DNA of 64,000 bases from Pseudoalteromonas sp. Z1A8 (GTDB lineage: Bacteria; Pseudomonadota; Gammaproteobacteria; Enterobacterales; Alteromonadaceae). Made by a program: the position numbers and the translations under genes. Shown in pieces: positions 8,479 through 17,691 of this stretch. Each line of letters begins with the position of its first letter. Positions within the stretch are counted from its first letter, which is position 1. Below the pieces are notes generated by a model. That model made no database searches and was not told where the DNA came from. It saw only the letters and a program-made list of their open reading frames with translations. The DNA lies in the NCBI RefSeq assembly GCF_011378855.1, contig NZ_WTLB01000012.1:29033-93032 (forward strand). The letters are read 5' to 3'.

Positions 8479-9135
8479 ATGACATTACAGGCAGTATTAT
8501 TTGATATGGATGGCACATTAGTTGATTCAGAAAGCATGCACTTTGTATGTTGGAGTAAACTACTTAAGCCTTATGGTGTTAGTTATTTAGAAAATGATTT
8601 TTGTCAGCGCTTTTCAGGACGACCCACTTTAGAAGCTGCAATAGAGATTAAGCAAGAGCATAACTTATCAGTAAGCGCACAGTTTTTAGCGGATGAAAAA
8701 TACCGTTTGTTTGGCGAATTTGTAATAACACATTTACCGCCCCTGATGCCATTTACAGAGCAAACGTTGAAAGCTGTAAAGGCGAGTGGCTTAAAAATGG
8801 CGCTAGTAACAGGCAGTGCTAAAAGTGAAGCCATGCCAATACTTAAAGGTTTAGGATTTTATGAGCTGTTTGACGCAGTTGTGACAAAAGACGATGTAAC
8901 TAATCCTAAACCTGCAGGAGACCCATATTTATTGGCACTTAAGCAGATAAATATACAGGCAGGCAATGCAATTGCTGTTGAGGATACATTTACCGGCGTT
9001 ACGGCTGCCAATAACGCCTTATTGCGTGTTGTAGCCATTGCCAATAGTCATACTCAAGGGCATGACTTTAGTCAAGCTACCTATCAAATGAGCAACTTAG
9101 ATGAGTTTTGGCAATGGGTGCAATCTCAACTATAG
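8479..9135 (+). CDS. HAD-superfamily phosphatase/phosphoglucomutase-like hydrolase
   Basis: 218 residues from the ATG at 8479. This start is chosen because AAGGAG lies five bases upstream, while the GTG two codons earlier overlaps that ribosome site. Motif I is FDMDGTLVDSE near the N-terminus (nucleophile and acid/base Asp), motif II is VTGSA, motif III is the Lys in NPKPAGDPY, and motif IV is VEDTFTG. The cap is inserted after motif I, as in beta-phosphoglucomutase, YniC and YqaB. It probably dephosphorylates a sugar or related phosphate, and the substrate is unknown. The repeat at 8398-8467 sits in its promoter region. Confidence 0.88.
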   Translation: MTLQAVLFDMDGTLVDSESMHFVCWSKLLKPYGVSYLENDFCQRFSGRPTLEAAIEIKQEHNLSVSAQFLADEKYRLFGEFVITHLPPLMPFTEQTLKAVKASGLKMALVTGSAKSEAMPILKGLGFYELFDAVVTKDDVTNPKPAGDPYLLALKQINIQAGNAIAVEDTFTGVTAANNALLRVVAIANSHTQGHDFSQATYQMSNLDEFWQWVQSQL

Positions 9136-9168
9136 TTTAAGCCAACTTTGACTTGCTTGGATGCGCTA

Positions 9169-10011
9169 ATGTTTACTATCAAACATCTACTTTTTATTAC
9201 TGTAGTACTTTTTACGCAATGCATAAGTGCAGCACCGCCGTCTGTTTTATTAGCTAAAGTATATGATGAAACTAAACATTACGATGTAAGTAAGTATTTA
9301 GTCAGCGAGAAATATGATGGTGTAAGAGCCATATGGACCGGTACGCAGTTTGTTACTCGCAAAGGAAATATTATCAATGCACCAACTTGGTTTACAGCGC
9401 CATTGCCAAATGTATGGCTTGATGGTGAGTTGTGGACCAAACGTCAGCACTTTTCTGAGCTTAGTGGCATAGTCAGAACTAAAATCCCTAACAATCATGA
9501 TTGGCAAACTATTACTTATAAAATATTTGATATGCCTGATGAAAATCTGCCTTTTAGCACTCGTTATAAAAACTATAATGAGCTTATTACTAGCCTAAAC
9601 TCGCCGCACATTAGCGCTGTGGCGCAATACAGTTTTACTAATAACGAGCAACTCACTGGTTACTTTAAAAAAATAACTAAGCAGGGAGGCGAGGGCGTAA
9701 TGCTTCATTTAGCAAGCGCTAAACACAGTGATGGGCGAAGCAATGCCTTACTAAAATTAAAGCCTTATTTAGATGCGGAAGCAGTTGTGATTGCGCACTT
9801 ACCAGGCAAGGGTAAATACCAAGGTATGTTAGGCGCATTAAGGGTGAAAACAGCACAAGAGCAGGTGTTTTCTATTGGTACAGGGTTTAGTGATGAAGAA
9901 CGTAAAAACCCACCAGCCATAGGAAGTATTGTCACGTATCGATTTCATGGTTTAACAAAAAATGGTTTACCGCGTTTTGCTAGTTTTTTACGGGTAAGAG
10001 AGAGTTTATAG
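9169..10011 (+). CDS. ligE: Secreted ATP-dependent DNA ligase (LigE type)
   Basis: 280 residues from ATG 9169, preferred over an upstream TTG at 9148. A Sec signal peptide (about 1-21, cut near I-S-A|A) is followed by the nucleotidyltransferase domain with motif I EKYDGVR, whose Lys48 should be adenylylated. Motif III is WLDGEL, motif IV GGEGVMLH and motif V LLKLKPY, and a compact OB domain reaches the end. This is the minimal architecture of LigE enzymes, which are periplasmic in several proteobacteria and seal nicks using ATP. Why a ligase is exported is unsettled; a link to DNA uptake or extracellular DNA has been proposed. It directly follows the HAD gene. Confidence 0.88.
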   Translation: MFTIKHLLFITVVLFTQCISAAPPSVLLAKVYDETKHYDVSKYLVSEKYDGVRAIWTGTQFVTRKGNIINAPTWFTAPLPNVWLDGELWTKRQHFSELSGIVRTKIPNNHDWQTITYKIFDMPDENLPFSTRYKNYNELITSLNSPHISAVAQYSFTNNEQLTGYFKKITKQGGEGVMLHLASAKHSDGRSNALLKLKPYLDAEAVVIAHLPGKGKYQGMLGALRVKTAQEQVFSIGTGFSDEERKNPPAIGSIVTYRFHGLTKNGLPRFASFLRVRESL

Positions 10012-10073
10012 CATTTATAATTTTTACAAAGTGTGCTAAATTGCGCGGCCTTTTTGGTAATGTGTGGTGAAGT

Positions 10074-11438
10074 ATGTTTGTAGGTTTTGATTACGGTAGT
10101 TCTAATTGTGCTATGGGTGTAATGAGCGAGGGTAATGTTCAATTAGTACCGCTAGAGCAAGGAAAACATTACTTACCATCTACACTTTACACTCATCACA
10201 GCGCGTTGGTTGTTGACTTTGTTGCTAAGCATTTACATGGCACAGCTCATGAGCGTGATTTTTTAACGCAGCGCCAAGCATTATTAAATACCTTGCCTCG
10301 AATTAAATCAGACCTTGATTTACAACCTTCAGATGAAACCTTGTTTATTGGCCGTGAAGCAATTAGCGAGTACGTACAGTTTCCTGAAGAAGGGTACTTT
10401 GTTAAGTCCCCTAAATCATTTTTTGGCGCAACTGGCCTTAAACAAGGTCAAATCAACTTTTTTGAAGATATCGCAACAGCGATGATTCTAAAAATAAAGC
10501 AACGTGCTGAGCTCTCTCTAGGTAAAACCCTCACACAAACAGTGATTGGCCGCCCAGTTAACTTTCAGGCTGTGGGTGGCGAGCAATCAAACCAACAAGC
10601 GGTAGGTATTTTAGAACGCGCAGCTAAACGCGCAGGCTTTAAAGACGTAGAGTTTTTATATGAGCCACTTGCTGCGGGTATCGATTACGAGAGTGATTTA
10701 ACACACGATCAAAAAGTACTCGTTATTGATATTGGTGGTGGTACAAGTGACTGCTCGTTTGTACAAATGGGTCCGAGCTTTAGAGGAAGTAGTCAACGCG
10801 ATAGCGATTTTTTATCACACAGTGGTAAACGTGTTGGCGGAAACGATTTAGATATTGCATTGAGCTATCATGGTTTAATGCCATTACTGGGTTTAGGCAG
10901 TACGTTTAAGTCGGGTTTACCATTACCAAATCAAGCATTTTGGCAAGCGTGTAAAATTAACGATGTAAACTTACAAAGCCAATTTTATAGTGAAAGCCAT
11001 ACCCGTGAGCTAAATGCACAATTACGTGATGTAAGTGCGCCAGAGCTTTATAAGCGTTTAATACATTTACAACAAAACAAGCAAGGCCATCAGTTAGTTC
11101 AACAAGGTGAAGCGGCTAAAATAGCACTTTCATCTACAAGTACATTTGATTGTGATTTAAGCTTTTTAGATAATGGGCTGAATAAAAATGTATCGGTGAG
11201 CGACTTAAGTGTTGCCGTTGAGAGTAGTATTAGCCAAATAGTGACTTTAGCAAAACAAGCTATTAGCGATGCTGCAACTACGCCAGACGTTATTTACTTA
11301 ACAGGTGGTAGTGCACAATCACCATTGATTAAAGCGGCTTTAAGTGAACATTTAGGTGATATTAAAATGGTTAACGGAGATCACTTTGGTAGTGTAACTG
11401 CTGGCCTGACTAAATGGGCCAGCATGCTTTATAAGTAG
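10074..11438 (+). CDS. yegD: Hsp70-family putative chaperone YegD
   Basis: 454 residues, matching YegD in length and layout. It is an actin-like ATPase with phosphate-1 motif GFDYGSSNCAMG at the N-terminus, phosphate-2 motif VIDIGGGTSDCSF near residue 220 and adenosine motif YLTGGSAQSP near the C-terminus. It lacks the long peptide-binding domain of DnaK. The substrate and partners of YegD are not established. It faces methylglyoxal synthase, with only nine bases between the two stop codons. Confidence 0.92.
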   Translation: MFVGFDYGSSNCAMGVMSEGNVQLVPLEQGKHYLPSTLYTHHSALVVDFVAKHLHGTAHERDFLTQRQALLNTLPRIKSDLDLQPSDETLFIGREAISEYVQFPEEGYFVKSPKSFFGATGLKQGQINFFEDIATAMILKIKQRAELSLGKTLTQTVIGRPVNFQAVGGEQSNQQAVGILERAAKRAGFKDVEFLYEPLAAGIDYESDLTHDQKVLVIDIGGGTSDCSFVQMGPSFRGSSQRDSDFLSHSGKRVGGNDLDIALSYHGLMPLLGLGSTFKSGLPLPNQAFWQACKINDVNLQSQFYSESHTRELNAQLRDVSAPELYKRLIHLQQNKQGHQLVQQGEAAKIALSSTSTFDCDLSFLDNGLNKNVSVSDLSVAVESSISQIVTLAKQAISDAATTPDVIYLTGGSAQSPLIKAALSEHLGDIKMVNGDHFGSVTAGLTKWASMLYK

Positions 11439-11447
11439 CTTAAAAAT

Positions 11448-11912
11448 TTAAAGATCTATTTGTCGGGTTGCGAGGTATTTTTCGTAATCTGGCAATGTAC
11501 GTTCAAGCTCTACGTCCATAAGCGGTGAGCTCAATAACATATCGGCGCTTACTTCATTACACGCCACCGGAATATTCCAAACAGCTGCTAAACGTAGCAG
11601 TGCTTTAACATCAGGATCATGAGGCTGTGAAGCTAATGGGTCCCAAAAAAATATCAAAACATGTATTTCATGCTCCGCTATTTTAGCGCCAAGTTGCTGA
11701 TCGCCGCCCATTGGGCCACTTAAAAGTTGGACTACATCAAGCCCTGTAGTTTTTTGGATTAAATGCCCCGTAGTACCGGTGCCATATAAAGTGTGTTTGC
11801 TTAATATGTCTTTGTGCTTTTCACACCATATTTTTAATGCTGCTTTTTTACCGTCGTGTGCAACTAATGCAATATTCTTTTGCGCGGGAAGAGATTGTGT
11901 TTTTTGTTCCAT
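11448..11912 (-). CDS. mgsA: Methylglyoxal synthase
   Basis: 154 residues. The signature GPMGGDQQ contains the catalytic Asp71. The phosphate-binding segments AHDGKK and GTGTTG, and the [16 protein letters not shown] region, are intact. The enzyme converts dihydroxyacetone phosphate to methylglyoxal and phosphate, a bypass that relieves sugar-phosphate build-up when phosphate is scarce. It is cytoplasmic and single-copy here. Confidence 0.95.
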   Translation of the reverse strand: MEQKTQSLPAQKNIALVAHDGKKAALKIWCEKHKDILSKHTLYGTGTTGHLIQKTTGLDVVQLLSGPMGGDQQLGAKIAEHEIHVLIFFWDPLASQPHDPDVKALLRLAAVWNIPVACNEVSADMLLSSPLMDVELERTLPDYEKYLATRQIDL

Positions 11913-11950
11913 GCTGATTCTTTTTATTAGTTAACCACTGTTTTGGTTAG

Positions 11951-12595
11951 TTAAAATAATAGATTGATAGCAAGGGCAATAAAAACAATACCGGTGATCC
12001 TATCAATCCAAAGTTGGCTATTTGGGTTACGTCTAAAAAACTGTGCAATTTTGTCGCCAAAATAAATATACGTGCAGTCAATCGGAAAAGCAAAAATAGG
12101 GTAAAGCAAACCAAAAAAGGCGAGCTGGAAAGTAGCTGATGAAAGCGTTGGATCTACAAATTGCGGAATAAATGCAATAAAAAATAACGCTACTTTAGGG
12201 TTTAGTACTTCAGTCATCATGGCTTGAAACATGACATTACTTTTTTTACTGGTACTTATATGCGGTTTATCGGTTTGCTTGCCCTCAGATATAGGCTCTG
12301 GCTGCTTTAGCGTGCCTTTAATCATCATAAACCCCAAATAACATAAGTATGCTGCGCCTGAATATTGCACTGCGGCATAGGCACTTGGGGAAGCTTTTAG
12401 GACTGCGCTTAGGCCTACAACAGCAAAAAAAGTATGAACAACGCCACCTAATGCAAAACCAAAGGCACTTTTCATACCAGCGCGTCGACCATTTGCAAAG
12501 GTTTGTGCCATCAAAAATGCATTTGATGGCCCAGGTGCTACTGCCATTAAAAAACTAGCCAATAAAAAAGAAGCTAAAAAGTCAGGGTTGATCAT
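11951..12595 (-). CDS. LysE/RhtB-family amino-acid exporter
   Basis: 214 residues with six hydrophobic helices and the family N-terminal block (SFLMAVAPGPSNAFLMA). Members export amino acids such as lysine, threonine or homoserine lactone; the substrate is unknown. Its ATG overlaps the TGA of the upstream Bcr/CflA gene (ATGA arrangement at 12592-12595), so the two are translationally coupled. A Lys/Pro-rich insert lies between helices 3 and 4, presumably in the cytoplasm. Confidence 0.9.
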   Translation of the reverse strand: MINPDFLASFLLASFLMAVAPGPSNAFLMAQTFANGRRAGMKSAFGFALGGVVHTFFAVVGLSAVLKASPSAYAAVQYSGAAYLCYLGFMMIKGTLKQPEPISEGKQTDKPHISTSKKSNVMFQAMMTEVLNPKVALFFIAFIPQFVDPTLSSATFQLAFFGLLYPIFAFPIDCTYIYFGDKIAQFFRRNPNSQLWIDRITGIVFIALAINLLF

Positions 12596-13791
12596 TGAGT
12601 GCTGTTAGTTGGATGCAAAGTATGGGCTTTTTTACTCATTAAAATAAACCAAAGCGGAGCTAGTAATAATAAATGAAAAGCAATTAACCACGGTGTACTT
12701 AACCCTAAATATTGGGTTAAAACAACGAGTATACTCGCGCCACTCATTTGCATAGCACCAAGTAATGCCGAGGCTGTGCCTGCTTGTTTAGGAAAACTCG
12801 ACAGAGCCATACCTGCAGCTGAGCCTAAACTTAGAGCAAAGCCTAATGCTGCAATTAAAATAGGTAACATAAGCGCAAATGCCGTTTCTATACTGCTAAG
12901 CGCGAGCATTAATAACCCTGAGAAAACCAGTATACTCACACCGACACGCAAAGCACGTTGGCTATTTCGTTTAATGTACGTTGGTAATATAAAACTTGCG
13001 ACAATACTTATTACGGCATTTAGCGTAAACCAAAAAGTAAAGTCGGCTACTGTGCCGCCTAAATGTGTAATGAGCCAGCCTGGTGCGAGCGTTACGTACA
13101 CTAATATAGCCGACATGGCGACCATACAAATTAGACTATTAAACAAAAATATTGGTGTTTTAATAATCGGTGTAAAGCGACGTAAATCTAAAATATGACC
13201 CTGGTAATGGCTATCAGCAGGGCGAGTTTCTCTAAAAAAGAATAGGGTAACAATAAGACCCAAAATGGCAAACGCGGTTAAAAATAAAAAGTTCATACGC
13301 CAGCCAAATTGAACGGTAAGCCATGCCCCTAAAATAGGCGCCATTGCCGGAATAAAGCACACAATCCCGTTAAGGTAAGTGATCATTTGTCCACTTCGTT
13401 CGCTCCCATATTTGTCACGCACTATCGCAAATGCAACAACAAATGTGGCACAAGCGCCAAAACCTTGAAGCGCACGTGCAATCATCAATATTTCAAAAGA
13501 AGGTGAGTAATAGGCAAGTAATGCTGAGCCTGCATATAAACTTATACCCACTATAGCCACTGGTTTTCGGCCAAATTTATCAGCCAAAGGACCCGCAATT
13601 AACTGGCCTAAACCCACTGTTAGCATAAAAATAGCAACGGTTTGCTGTACTTGTTGTTCTGTTACTGCAAATTGTTCTGCAATAGTTGGAAAAGCGGGTA
13701 AGTAAATATCGATTGCCATAGGGCAAAATATAACGAGTAACGCTAAGATAAGTAATAAAGTCATATTGGGTTTAGCGGGCTGTGTTTGCAT
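12592..13791 (-). CDS. Bcr/CflA-family MFS multidrug exporter
   Basis: 399 residues from the ATG at 13791, chosen because AAGGAGA stands five bases upstream; a longer frame to 13875 has no ribosome site. There are twelve predicted helices, with the Bcr/CflA N-terminal signature MAIDIYLPAFPTIA and the MFS motif GPLADKFGRKP between helices 2 and 3. It is expected to be an inner-membrane proton antiporter exporting drugs or small metabolites (for example bicyclomycin, sulfonamides, cysteine). It forms an operon with the LysE-type exporter downstream. Confidence 0.9.
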   Translation of the reverse strand: MQTQPAKPNMTLLLILALLVIFCPMAIDIYLPAFPTIAEQFAVTEQQVQQTVAIFMLTVGLGQLIAGPLADKFGRKPVAIVGISLYAGSALLAYYSPSFEILMIARALQGFGACATFVVAFAIVRDKYGSERSGQMITYLNGIVCFIPAMAPILGAWLTVQFGWRMNFLFLTAFAILGLIVTLFFFRETRPADSHYQGHILDLRRFTPIIKTPIFLFNSLICMVAMSAILVYVTLAPGWLITHLGGTVADFTFWFTLNAVISIVASFILPTYIKRNSQRALRVGVSILVFSGLLMLALSSIETAFALMLPILIAALGFALSLGSAAGMALSSFPKQAGTASALLGAMQMSGASILVVLTQYLGLSTPWLIAFHLLLLAPLWFILMSKKAHTLHPTNSTQ

Positions 13792-13976
13792 TGAGTCTCC
13801 TTTTGCCGAGTATTTTAGGTGGGCACTCGTAAAAAAGAAAGGGCTTATGGCCCCTACATAGATTGTCGTTCTCATTATTTGATTAGATTAAGCTAAAAAG
13901 GCAGTATAAATGCGCTTTTTAAAACTGGTCTGATGTGTTAATTTGAAAAAAGTAACTGTTGATGGAAAAAATAATA

Positions 13977-14450
13977 ATGAGTAATAAATCTGCACTTGTA
14001 AAAACATGGCATAAATTTAAGCGCCTACCTTTTGGGAATTGGCTTTTTACTAAAGCTGTTTGTTTTAAAGCGCCATACTTTGGCTCTATGAAGCCTTACG
14101 TACTTGACCTTCGAGAAGGGCATTGTAGCGCAGTGGTTAAAAATCGTCGTAGCGTTCATAACCATATTGGAACTATTCATGCTATTGCGCAGTGTAACTT
14201 AGCGGAGTTGTGTGCGGGCGTAATGGTTGATGCAACAGTACCAGTTAAAACCCATCGTTGGATCCCAAAAGGGATGACTGTTCGCTACTTAGCAAAAGTA
14301 GATACTGATGTGACTGCAATTGCGGAAATTGATTTACCGCATAAGTGGATTGATAAAGAAGATTTAGTAGTACCGGTTAAACTTTATAATACCCGCAATG
14401 AACTTGTTTTCACTGCAGATATTACTATGTACATTACTGAGAAAAAGTAG
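13977..14450 (+). CDS. DUF4442 hotdog-fold protein, probable acyl-CoA thioesterase
   Basis: 157 residues from the ATG at 13977. In-frame alternatives are ATG 13962 and TTG 13959, and the choice is uncertain because all ribosome sites are weak (GGA about ten bases upstream of the chosen one). The VHNHIGTIHAIAQCNLAE segment is the hotdog-fold active-site helix of the DUF4442/PaaI-like group. Such proteins hydrolyse acyl-CoA or related thioesters. No neighbour suggests a substrate. It converges on the bactofilin gene with three bases between stop codons and no visible terminator. Confidence 0.8.
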   Translation: MSNKSALVKTWHKFKRLPFGNWLFTKAVCFKAPYFGSMKPYVLDLREGHCSAVVKNRRSVHNHIGTIHAIAQCNLAELCAGVMVDATVPVKTHRWIPKGMTVRYLAKVDTDVTAIAEIDLPHKWIDKEDLVVPVKLYNTRNELVFTADITMYITEKK

Positions 14451-14453
14451 CGC

Positions 14454-14945
14454 TTAACTTGATTTAGTTTTATCAGCGGCTTGTTTATTTACAAACGATA
14501 AGTCGCTGCCATCTTCTTTCAATAACGCTTTAACTTCTTTTTCGGGCTTAAGTTCTTTCGAAATTAGCTCCGGTTCTTCTTTTTCAAAGCGTTGCTTTAA
14601 GCTGCCTTCAATGATTGCGCCTGCATCAATACTCAAGGTATCGTGAAATACATCGCCATGAACATGCGCACCACTTTGTACTTTTACTTCACTGGCATTA
14701 ATTGAGCCAATAACTTTGCCTTTAACAATGACGCTTTTAGCTTCAACAATACCTTCAACAACACCCGTTGATCCAATAACTAAATGTTGTACTTTTATGT
14801 CGCCATCAATTTGGCCATCAAGCTGCACTTCGCCTTGGCTAACTAAAGTGCCAGTAAGGCGTACGTCTTGTGAAATAATTGACGGTGTGTGATTTACTCT
14901 TTTTAGATTAGAGCTCACTGTTTTTTGTTTTTTTCTACCAAACAC
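14454..14945 (-). CDS. Bactofilin family cytoskeletal protein
   Basis: 163 residues. A short N-terminal tail precedes a core (about residues 25-120) of repeating beta-helix turns with regularly spaced Gly and Val (QLDGQIDGDIKV, GVVEGIVEAKSVIVKGKV), the DUF583/CcmA fold. An acidic and Lys-rich disordered tail follows. Bactofilins polymerise without nucleotide and position wall-modifying enzymes. The gene overlaps the upstream M23 peptidase gene by 11 bases, a pairing known from curved or stalked bacteria, where the peptidase acts with the filament on cell shape. Confidence 0.93.
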   Translation of the reverse strand: MFGRKKQKTVSSNLKRVNHTPSIISQDVRLTGTLVSQGEVQLDGQIDGDIKVQHLVIGSTGVVEGIVEAKSVIVKGKVIGSINASEVKVQSGAHVHGDVFHDTLSIDAGAIIEGSLKQRFEKEEPELISKELKPEKEVKALLKEDGSDLSFVNKQAADKTKSS

Positions 14946-16098
14946 GAGAAAGCGCCTTTGTTATTTTTAGAGGGTTGACTTGTTTACCGTTAAGTAATAC
15001 TTCGTAGTGTAAATGAGTGCCTGTGCTTCTGCCTGTGCTGCCCATTAAACCAATTATGTCGTGTTTAGTGATCAGCTGACCTTTTTTTACTTTAATTTTA
15101 TTTAAGTGTCCAAACCGTGTCACTAAGCCATTTTTATGTTCAAGCTCGATAAAGTTACCATAACCACCATTACGACCTGCACGAAGCACTACAGCGTCTG
15201 CTGGGGCAAATATTTCGGTTTTATGCCAACCAGCTAAATCAATTCCTTTATGAAAGGCATGATTGCTATTCATTGGATCTTTTCTGAGGCCGAAGTTGCT
15301 CGAAATATAATATTTAGCTTTAGCCAAAGGTAGGGTATTTGGCAGCTCAGTTAAAAAGTTTTCTAAATTATTTAATATTAATAACTTATCAACGATAGCT
15401 AAAAAGTGACTTGGTATTTTTGTTTCGTTAAAGGTATCAAGTGGTCCACCTTGTGCGTTTGTTTGGGCGCTTAATATTAAATGTTGCTCAAGCGCTGATT
15501 CAATTCCTGCGCCTTTGACCATAGCTAAAATAGCTTGGTGACGTTCGCTAATCTGGTTATCTAAAAAGTTAAAGCTTTGTTCATAATGCTTATCCAAATT
15601 AGTAATTCTTGCTGCGAATGTGATTGGAGTTATTAACTGAGCCTGTTTATCTTTTAGATTTTCATCGACTAATGGTTCGTGAAATTCATTACTGTTTTCA
15701 TTGATTGGTACGTCAAGTTCTGTATCAAGCTTAATGACATCTTTGCTAATTGAAGCGGGAAGGGATTCTATCATGCTTTGCAGTAGTGCCTGCTTTTGTT
15801 CAAGGACTGCAAGTTGTTCTAGCTGCGTTGCTTGGAGAGCTTGCTGTTCACTGACTTTTTGTTGCCAAAGTGTTTGCTCGTTTATTTGACTTTGTTCTAT
15901 GTCAGAAATTTTATTTGTTTGTGTGTAAACACGAAAGCTAGAAATACTCAGCCAAGTGAAAGTGACTAAAATAAGCAATGCTACAAGAAGTTGAAACCAA
16001 GAGGCTAAAACAACATGCTTAACTTCGCCATTTTGACGAATAAGTAGCTGTCGAGCTGGGAAAAATTTATGATAAAAAGACTTTATAAATACTGACAT
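14935..16098 (-). CDS. Membrane-anchored M23 (LytM) peptidoglycan endopeptidase
   Basis: 387 residues. A short cytoplasmic N-terminus, one membrane helix (about 32-53), a long Gln/Glu/Leu-rich coiled coil (about 60-125), a linker, then the LytM domain (about 270-375). Zinc ligands are visible as HKGIDLAG (His, Asp) and HLHYE (His), and the FGLRKDP opening and GSTGRSTG turn are intact, so it should be an active D,D-endopeptidase. The overlap with the bactofilin gene suggests it acts on bactofilin-guided wall remodelling, as with Helicobacter CcmA/Csd or Caulobacter-type bactofilin/LmdC pairs. That is inference from context. Confidence 0.92.
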   Translation of the reverse strand: MSVFIKSFYHKFFPARQLLIRQNGEVKHVVLASWFQLLVALLILVTFTWLSISSFRVYTQTNKISDIEQSQINEQTLWQQKVSEQQALQATQLEQLAVLEQKQALLQSMIESLPASISKDVIKLDTELDVPINENSNEFHEPLVDENLKDKQAQLITPITFAARITNLDKHYEQSFNFLDNQISERHQAILAMVKGAGIESALEQHLILSAQTNAQGGPLDTFNETKIPSHFLAIVDKLLILNNLENFLTELPNTLPLAKAKYYISSNFGLRKDPMNSNHAFHKGIDLAGWHKTEIFAPADAVVLRAGRNGGYGNFIELEHKNGLVTRFGHLNKIKVKKGQLITKHDIIGLMGSTGRSTGTHLHYEVLLNGKQVNPLKITKALSRVW

Positions 16099-16186
16099 GG
16101 CATATAAACACTGGCTATTAACCGAATTAAGATAGCAATTTGAGTTAAAAAAGCTAGAAAAAAATTGTAACCGTTCAAAAATTAAT

Positions 16187-16221
16187 AAAAAAGGGCTGCT
16201 TTTAACAAGCGGCCCTTTTAT
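16187..16221 (-). terminator. Rho-independent terminator of fahA
   Basis: Thirteen-pair stem AAAAGGGCTGCTT / AAGCGGCCCTTTT with one G-T pair and a five-base loop. On the minus strand it is followed by TTTTATTAAT, about 22 bases past the fahA stop. Confidence 0.85.
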
Positions 16222-16241
16222 ATTTAATTTATGGAAATGTA

Positions 16242-17555
16242 TTATTTTGTAGGCAGTACTGTGCTCTCTACTGAGCCAAAACCTATACGTACATAACCTT
16301 CTTTTTCACACCAGCCACGCATAATAACGTTATCGCCATCTTCTAAAAAGCTACGTTGTTCGCCATTGCTTAACGTGATTTTTTCTTTGCCGCCACGAGA
16401 AAGCTCAAGTAAAGAGCCTGCTTCTTCGTGCGTTGGACCAGACTGAGTGCCTGAGCCTAACATGTCACCTGGCATAAAGTTACAGCCATTTACTGTGTGG
16501 TGAGTAACCATTTGTGCCACAGTCCAGTAAGAGTGCTTAAAGCTAGATGTTGATACGCGTGTAGGGTTGTGGCCTTCGCTGCGCATTTTTTGCGTTTGAA
16601 TCTTCACATCCATTTGAATATCAAAAGCCCCTTGTTCACGGTTAGCATTTGATTCTAGATAGTCCATTGGTTGTGGATCGTTCTCATCACGTGTCCAGCT
16701 TGTTCTATAAGGTGCTAACGCTTCGGTTGTAACAATCCAAGGTGATACAGTTGAGGCAAAGTTTTTAGCTAAAAATGGACCAAGCGGTTGGTATTCCCAT
16801 GCTTGTAAATCGCGTGCTGACCAATCGTTAAATACACAAAAGCCAAATACGTGGTTCTCTGCATTTTCAATCGCAATAGCATCGCCCAGTGCATTACCTT
16901 TACCTAAGTAAATACCTACTTCTAGCTCGTAATCAAGGCGCTTACACGGACCAAACGACGGTACTTCTGCATCTGGCGCTTTAGTTTGACCTTTAGGGCG
17001 ATGAAATGTTTGACCCGATACGTCAATTGAAGAAGAGCGACCATGATAACCAATAGGTACCCACTTATAGTTAGGCAGTAATGGGTTATCAGGGCGAAAT
17101 AAACTGCCCACGGCGGTTGCATGGTAAATAGAGGTGTAAAAGTCGGTGTAATCACCGATGCGACAAGGTAGTGAAAACTCTATATCAGATTGTGCAACAA
17201 GTGTATCGCTAAGCGCTTGTTGGTGCTCAGAGCCTGCTCGTAGTGCTTTTGAAAGCGCTAAACGAAGTGCTGACCAATACTGCTCCCCTAAACCCATAAA
17301 TGTATTTAGGGTTGCTTCACTTGCTGCATCAGCGGCTGTTTTTGCGTCACCTTTTAAAACGTTTAATTTGCTCAGTTTTGCTAAATCAATTACTTGGTCG
17401 CCAATTGCAACACCACCACGAAAGGCCTCATCAGACCCTTTACGACGAAACTCTGCAAACGGTAAGTTTTGAATAGGGAAGTCACAATTATCAACATTAG
17501 CTGACTCTACCCAGCTGGTTAAATTAATATCATGGGTTTCGTTAATTAGGCTCAT
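16242..17555 (-). CDS. fahA: Fumarylacetoacetase
   Basis: 437 residues, the usual length for this enzyme. It has the N-terminal SH3-like FAA domain and the catalytic domain with the metal-binding segments SIYHATAVGSLFRP, GYHGRSSS, LDYELEVGIYLG and FNDWSARDLQAWEYQPLGPF. It hydrolyses fumarylacetoacetate to fumarate and acetoacetate, the last step of tyrosine/homogentisate breakdown. It lies downstream of hpd on the same strand, but a terminator separates them, so it probably has its own promoter. Homogentisate dioxygenase and maleylacetoacetate isomerase are not in this window. Confidence 0.95.
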   Translation of the reverse strand: MSLINETHDINLTSWVESANVDNCDFPIQNLPFAEFRRKGSDEAFRGGVAIGDQVIDLAKLSKLNVLKGDAKTAADAASEATLNTFMGLGEQYWSALRLALSKALRAGSEHQQALSDTLVAQSDIEFSLPCRIGDYTDFYTSIYHATAVGSLFRPDNPLLPNYKWVPIGYHGRSSSIDVSGQTFHRPKGQTKAPDAEVPSFGPCKRLDYELEVGIYLGKGNALGDAIAIENAENHVFGFCVFNDWSARDLQAWEYQPLGPFLAKNFASTVSPWIVTTEALAPYRTSWTRDENDPQPMDYLESNANREQGAFDIQMDVKIQTQKMRSEGHNPTRVSTSSFKHSYWTVAQMVTHHTVNGCNFMPGDMLGSGTQSGPTHEEAGSLLELSRGGKEKITLSNGEQRSFLEDGDNVIMRGWCEKEGYVRIGFGSVESTVLPTK

Positions 17556-17650
17556 TACATTTCCTTTGGATTTTACTGTATGGCGACAAGGTATAGTTTA
17601 TTTAATCATACTTGTACTCAACGCAATACTTTTTAAATATTAAAACGACA

Positions 17651-17675
17651 AAAAGCAGCGAAGTTCGCTGCTTTT
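17651..17675 (-). terminator. Rho-independent terminator of hpd
   Basis: Ten-pair stem AAAAGCAGCG / CGCTGCTTTT with a five-base loop. On the minus strand TTTTTG follows. It lies between hpd and fahA. Confidence 0.85.
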
Positions 17676-17691
17676 AATTTACTCAAATATT

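Noticed and set aside
12776..13198. 140-codon open frame antisense to the Bcr/CflA gene
   Set aside because: It lies wholly inside a well-supported membrane-protein gene, lacks a ribosome site and has the composition expected from an antisense shadow.
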